Assembly: GCA_016794765.1 (NCBI GenBank)
Contig: JAEUJG010000166.1
Coordinates: 1 to 8,246 of the forward strand
DNA length: 8,246 nucleotides
Origin: Spirochaetaceae bacterium
GTDB taxonomy: Bacteria > Spirochaetota > Spirochaetia > Treponematales > Rectinemataceae
Direction of reading: 5' to 3'
Shown: piece after piece, positions 6,457-8,246 of the stretch
Layout of the letters: each line of letters begins with the position of its first letter
How positions within the stretch are numbered: the first letter of the stretch is position 1
Position numbers and translations under genes: made by a program
Notes under the pieces: generated by a model
What the model saw: only the letters and a program-made list of their open reading frames with translations
Told to the model about the DNA's origin: nothing
The model's database searches: none

Positions 6457-6482
6457 CGCCGGCGGGGGAAGCCCCGCCGGCG
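6457..6482 (+). promoter_or_regulatory. Strong GC stem-loop after the binding-protein gene
   Basis: CGCCGGCGGGG pairs perfectly with CCCCGCCGGCG across a GAAG tetraloop, an 11-bp stem made only of G-C pairs. The following bases (AATCCCGCC) contain no U-run, so this looks like an mRNA stabilising or attenuating element rather than a classic intrinsic terminator. Confidence 0.6.
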
Positions 6483-6500
6483 AATCCCGCCATACCGATG

Positions 6501-6506
6501 AAGGAG
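6501..6506 (+). promoter_or_regulatory. Ribosome binding site of the first permease gene
   Basis: AAGGAG with a 7-nt spacer to the GTG at 6514. It decides the GTG start: the ATG at 6498 overlaps this site and is out of frame. Confidence 0.7.
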
Positions 6507-6513
6507 CCGCAAC

Positions 6514-7428
6514 GTGACCGGAAAAGACGCCCGCAAGGGCCTGTGGATCGCGTTCTTCGTGCTGCCGGGGCTGGCGGTCGTCTTCACGATCATTCTCCTC
6601 CCCCTTTTCATGTCCCTCTTCAACAGCCTTTTTTCCTGGAACCAGCTCCTCCGCGGCGACTTCGTCGGCCTCGGCAACTTCCGCAAGGTCTTCGCGACCG
6701 AGCCCTACCGCACGCGCTTTTTCAACGCGATCGGCAACAACCTCACCTGGTTCCTCGTGACGATGCTCGTCCAGAACAGCCTCGGCCTCTTCTTCGGCTA
6801 CCTCCTGTCGAGGCGCGTCCCCGGCCACGAGTTCTTCAAGCGGGTGATTTTCATCCCCGTCCTCTTCTCCATCGTCGCCGTCGGATTCCTCTGGGGCCTC
6901 TACCTCCGCCCGAACGGCCTCTTCAACGGCTTCCTCAAGCTCCTCGGCGCCGGCGGCCTCCAGCGCGCCTGGCTCGGCGACGAGAACCTCGCGACCTTCT
7001 CGATCATCGCCGTCAACATCTGGCGCTGGGTCGGCTTCCCGAGCCTGGTCTTCCTCGCCGCGATCGACAACGTGCCGGTCGAATGCCTCGAGGCCGCCTA
7101 CCTCGACGGCGCCAGGGAAGGCACCATCTTCCGGAGGATCATCCTCCCCCTCATCGTGCCGTCCATCACCGTGATCACGGTGCTCACCATAATCGGCAGC
7201 CTCAACGTCTTCGAGCAGATCTTCACGATGACCGGACTCGACGGATCGCCCAACTTCTCCACCGACACGATCGGCACCCTCTTCTACCGGACCGCCTTCG
7301 GCTCCGTCGACTCGGGCAACCCGGAGATCGGCGTCGGCTCGGCGATCGGCGTCGTCATCTACGCCCTGACCTTCGGCGCCTCGATCCTCTCGATCGCGGG
7401 CCTCAACCGGAAGGAGGTGGAGCTGTGA
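6514..7428 (+). CDS. Sugar ABC transporter permease, CUT1 family (MalF/UgpA type)
   Basis: 304 residues from a GTG start with a good AAGGAG upstream. It is an inner-membrane subunit with about six hydrophobic helices. The first lies at about 9-36, and others fall near 75-98, 110-130, 160-185, 213-235 and at the C-terminus. The EAA loop that contacts the ATPase is clear: ECLEAAYLDGAREGTIFRRI with LP following, the EAA at 193-195 and the conserved Gly at 199. Together with the next gene it forms the heterodimeric membrane channel for the sugar delivered by the binding protein. It overlaps the next gene by 4 nt. No long MalF-type periplasmic loop is present, as in most CUT1 permeases (COG1175). 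The transported sugar is unknown. Confidence 0.93.
   Translation: MTGKDARKGLWIAFFVLPGLAVVFTIILLPLFMSLFNSLFSWNQLLRGDFVGLGNFRKVFATEPYRTRFFNAIGNNLTWFLVTMLVQNSLGLFFGYLLSRRVPGHEFFKRVIFIPVLFSIVAVGFLWGLYLRPNGLFNGFLKLLGAGGLQRAWLGDENLATFSIIAVNIWRWVGFPSLVFLAAIDNVPVECLEAAYLDGAREGTIFRRIILPLIVPSITVITVLTIIGSLNVFEQIFTMTGLDGSPNFSTDTIGTLFYRTAFGSVDSGNPEIGVGSAIGVVIYALTFGASILSIAGLNRKEVEL
7411..7417 (+). promoter_or_regulatory. Ribosome binding site of the second permease gene
   Basis: AAGGAGG inside the end of the first permease gene, 7 nt before the GTG at 7425. It supports the GTG start overlapping the TGA stop (GTGA). Confidence 0.75.
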
Positions 7429-8246
7429 CCACCGACCTCCGCTTCCGCGGCGCGGGCCCCGGCCGGAAGGCCGTCGTCCTCCTCGTCGAGATCCTCCTTT
7501 GCGCCTACGCCCTCCTCGTCTTCTATCCCCTGGCCAACATGGTCCTCTCGTCCTTCAGGTCGACGAGGGACATCCTGCGCGCCCCCTTCGCCCTCCCGAC
7601 CGCCTTCGACCTCGCGAACTACCGGGCCGTCTGGGTGGACAAGGGCTTCGGCCGCTACTTCCTGAACAGCCTTAGGATCACCGCGGCTTCGATGAGCCTG
7701 GTCCTCCTCCTCGGCTCGATGGCGGCCTACGGCGTCTCGCGCTACAAGTACCGGCTCTCCACCCTCGTGTACATGCTCTTCCTTTCGGGCATCATGCTGC
7801 CCCTCAAGGCGGCGATCATCCCCCTCTTCATCCTCATGAAGAAGCTCTCCCTGGTGGACAAGCCGCTTTCGGTGATCCTCATCTTCGTCGCGATGGGCCT
7901 GCCCTCCACGGTCTTCATCCTCGCGGGCTTCATGAAGTCGGTGCCCATCGACCTCGAGCACGCGGCGCGCATCGACGGCTGCAACGACTGGGGCATCTAC
8001 CGCCGGATCGTCATGCCCGTCGTCGCGCCGGCCATCTCCCTCGTCACGATCTACAACGCGGTGCCGATCTGGAACGACTTCTTCTTCCCCCTCGTCTTCC
8101 TCCAGAGCGACAAGTGGAAGACCCTGCCCGTCGGCCTCACGAGCTTTTTCGGCCAGCACAGCACCAACTGGAGCCTCCTCTTCACGGGGCTCACCATCGC
8201 CGTGCTGCCGGTCCTGGTCCTGTACCTCTTCATGGCCAAGTACTTC
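7425..8246 (+). CDS. Sugar ABC transporter permease, CUT1 family (MalG/UgpE type), C-terminus cut by the window edge
   Basis: An open frame runs from the GTG at 7425 to the right edge, giving 274 residues. Family members of this type (COG0395) have about 275-290, so only the last few residues are missing. The first helix is at about 15-40, followed by the family-typical SSFRSTRDILRAPFALP periplasmic stretch. NSLRITAASM (81-90) begins the transport domain, and the AYGVSRYKYR turn is at 101-110. The EAA loop reads EHAARIDGCNDWGIYRRIVM then P (178-198), with Gly185 conserved and the usual Glu-x-Ala-Ala pattern. The typical WNDFFFPLVFL segment lies at 216-226. It pairs with the preceding permease in the inner membrane. 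Translation is probably coupled through the GTGA overlap. The ATPase subunit is not seen. Confidence 0.92.
   Translation, partial: MTTDLRFRGAGPGRKAVVLLVEILLCAYALLVFYPLANMVLSSFRSTRDILRAPFALPTAFDLANYRAVWVDKGFGRYFLNSLRITAASMSLVLLLGSMAAYGVSRYKYRLSTLVYMLFLSGIMLPLKAAIIPLFILMKKLSLVDKPLSVILIFVAMGLPSTVFILAGFMKSVPIDLEHAARIDGCNDWGIYRRIVMPVVAPAISLVTIYNAVPIWNDFFFPLVFLQSDKWKTLPVGLTSFFGQHSTNWSLLFTGLTIAVLPVLVLYLFMAKYF

Larger units (their letters stand above)
6424..6513 (+). other. Intercistronic gap with two tandem stem-loops
   Basis: This 90-bp gap separates the binding-protein stop from the first permease start. The first hairpin is TCGGCC (6432-6437), loop TTGG, GGCCGA (6442-6447). The second is much stronger: an 11-bp perfect stem, 6457-6467 with 6472-6482, around a GAAG loop. 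The short direct repeat AAGTCGG (6429-6435 and 6447-6453) flanks the first hairpin. No T-tract follows either stem, so full termination is unlikely. The likely role is 3'-end protection of the binding-protein mRNA or partial attenuation, so that binding protein exceeds permease, as known for malE-malF. Confidence 0.6.

Noticed and set aside
6457..6482. Intrinsic terminator after the binding-protein gene
   Set aside because: The stem is strong but no U-tract follows, and the permeases downstream clearly belong to the same transport system.
6498..6500. ATG as an alternative start for the first permease
   Set aside because: It is out of frame with the permease and abuts the AAGGAG that serves the GTG at 6514.
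5164..6828. A 554-codon minus-strand open frame
   Set aside because: It is antisense to the binding protein and first permease, and its product is Val/Glu/Gly/Asp-rich low-complexity sequence. The plus-strand genes have clear family motifs and ribosome binding sites.
7359..8159. A 266-codon minus-strand open frame
   Set aside because: It is antisense to the second permease and is an acidic low-complexity shadow product.

Overview
The window is GC-rich bacterial DNA, about two thirds or more G+C by eye. It holds two divergent gene groups that share one 153-bp control region (about 5023-5175). Five genes read leftward and three rightward. The two outermost genes are cut by the window edges. 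I see no rRNA, tRNA, CRISPR array, insertion sequence or phage gene. The content suggests an anaerobic or fermentative bacterium. An ETF of the electron-bifurcating type next to a lactate-dehydrogenase-like flavoprotein is typical of anaerobes. The exported proteins and the family mix would suit a high-GC spirochaete, but that taxonomic guess is weak.

Leftward group, in order of transcription: etfB (5022-4171), etfA (4174-3173), a GlcD/LctD-type FAD-dependent 2-hydroxyacid dehydrogenase (3165-1741), a GPH-family (MelB-like) MFS symporter (1650-271), and the start of an exported protein (258 to the window edge). EtfB and EtfA overlap by 4 nt, EtfA and the dehydrogenase are 7 nt apart, and the last gene's ribosome binding site overlaps the symporter stop codon. 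The EtfB-EtfA-dehydrogenase-permease order matches the lct operon of Acetobacterium woodii, whose complex oxidises lactate with NAD+ by using reduced ferredoxin (electron confurcation). There are two differences: this EtfA has no N-terminal ferredoxin domain, and the transporter is a sugar-type GPH symporter rather than a lactate permease. The true substrate may therefore be lactate or another 2-hydroxy acid, possibly sugar-derived.

Rightward group: an exported extracellular sugar-binding protein (5176-6423), then two CUT1-type ABC permeases (6514-7428, and 7425 to the window edge). The 90-bp gap after the binding protein holds two stem-loops without a T-tract. These probably stabilise the mRNA or set the ratio of binding protein to permease. 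The permeases overlap by 4 nt. No ATPase gene is visible. It may lie beyond the edge or be a shared MsmK-like subunit encoded elsewhere.

The shared control region is the only AT-rich stretch. It contains a good rightward sigma-70-like promoter (TTTACA, 17 bp, TATCCT) whose -10 box lies inside a perfect 16-bp palindrome, a likely repressor site. Together the genes suggest carbohydrate uptake on one side and hydroxyacid oxidation linked to NAD+/ferredoxin on the other. No regulator is encoded in the window. I found no clear sign of a wholly new system. The points most worth checking are the ETF-dehydrogenase-GPH combination, the palindromic operator and the truncated exported protein.
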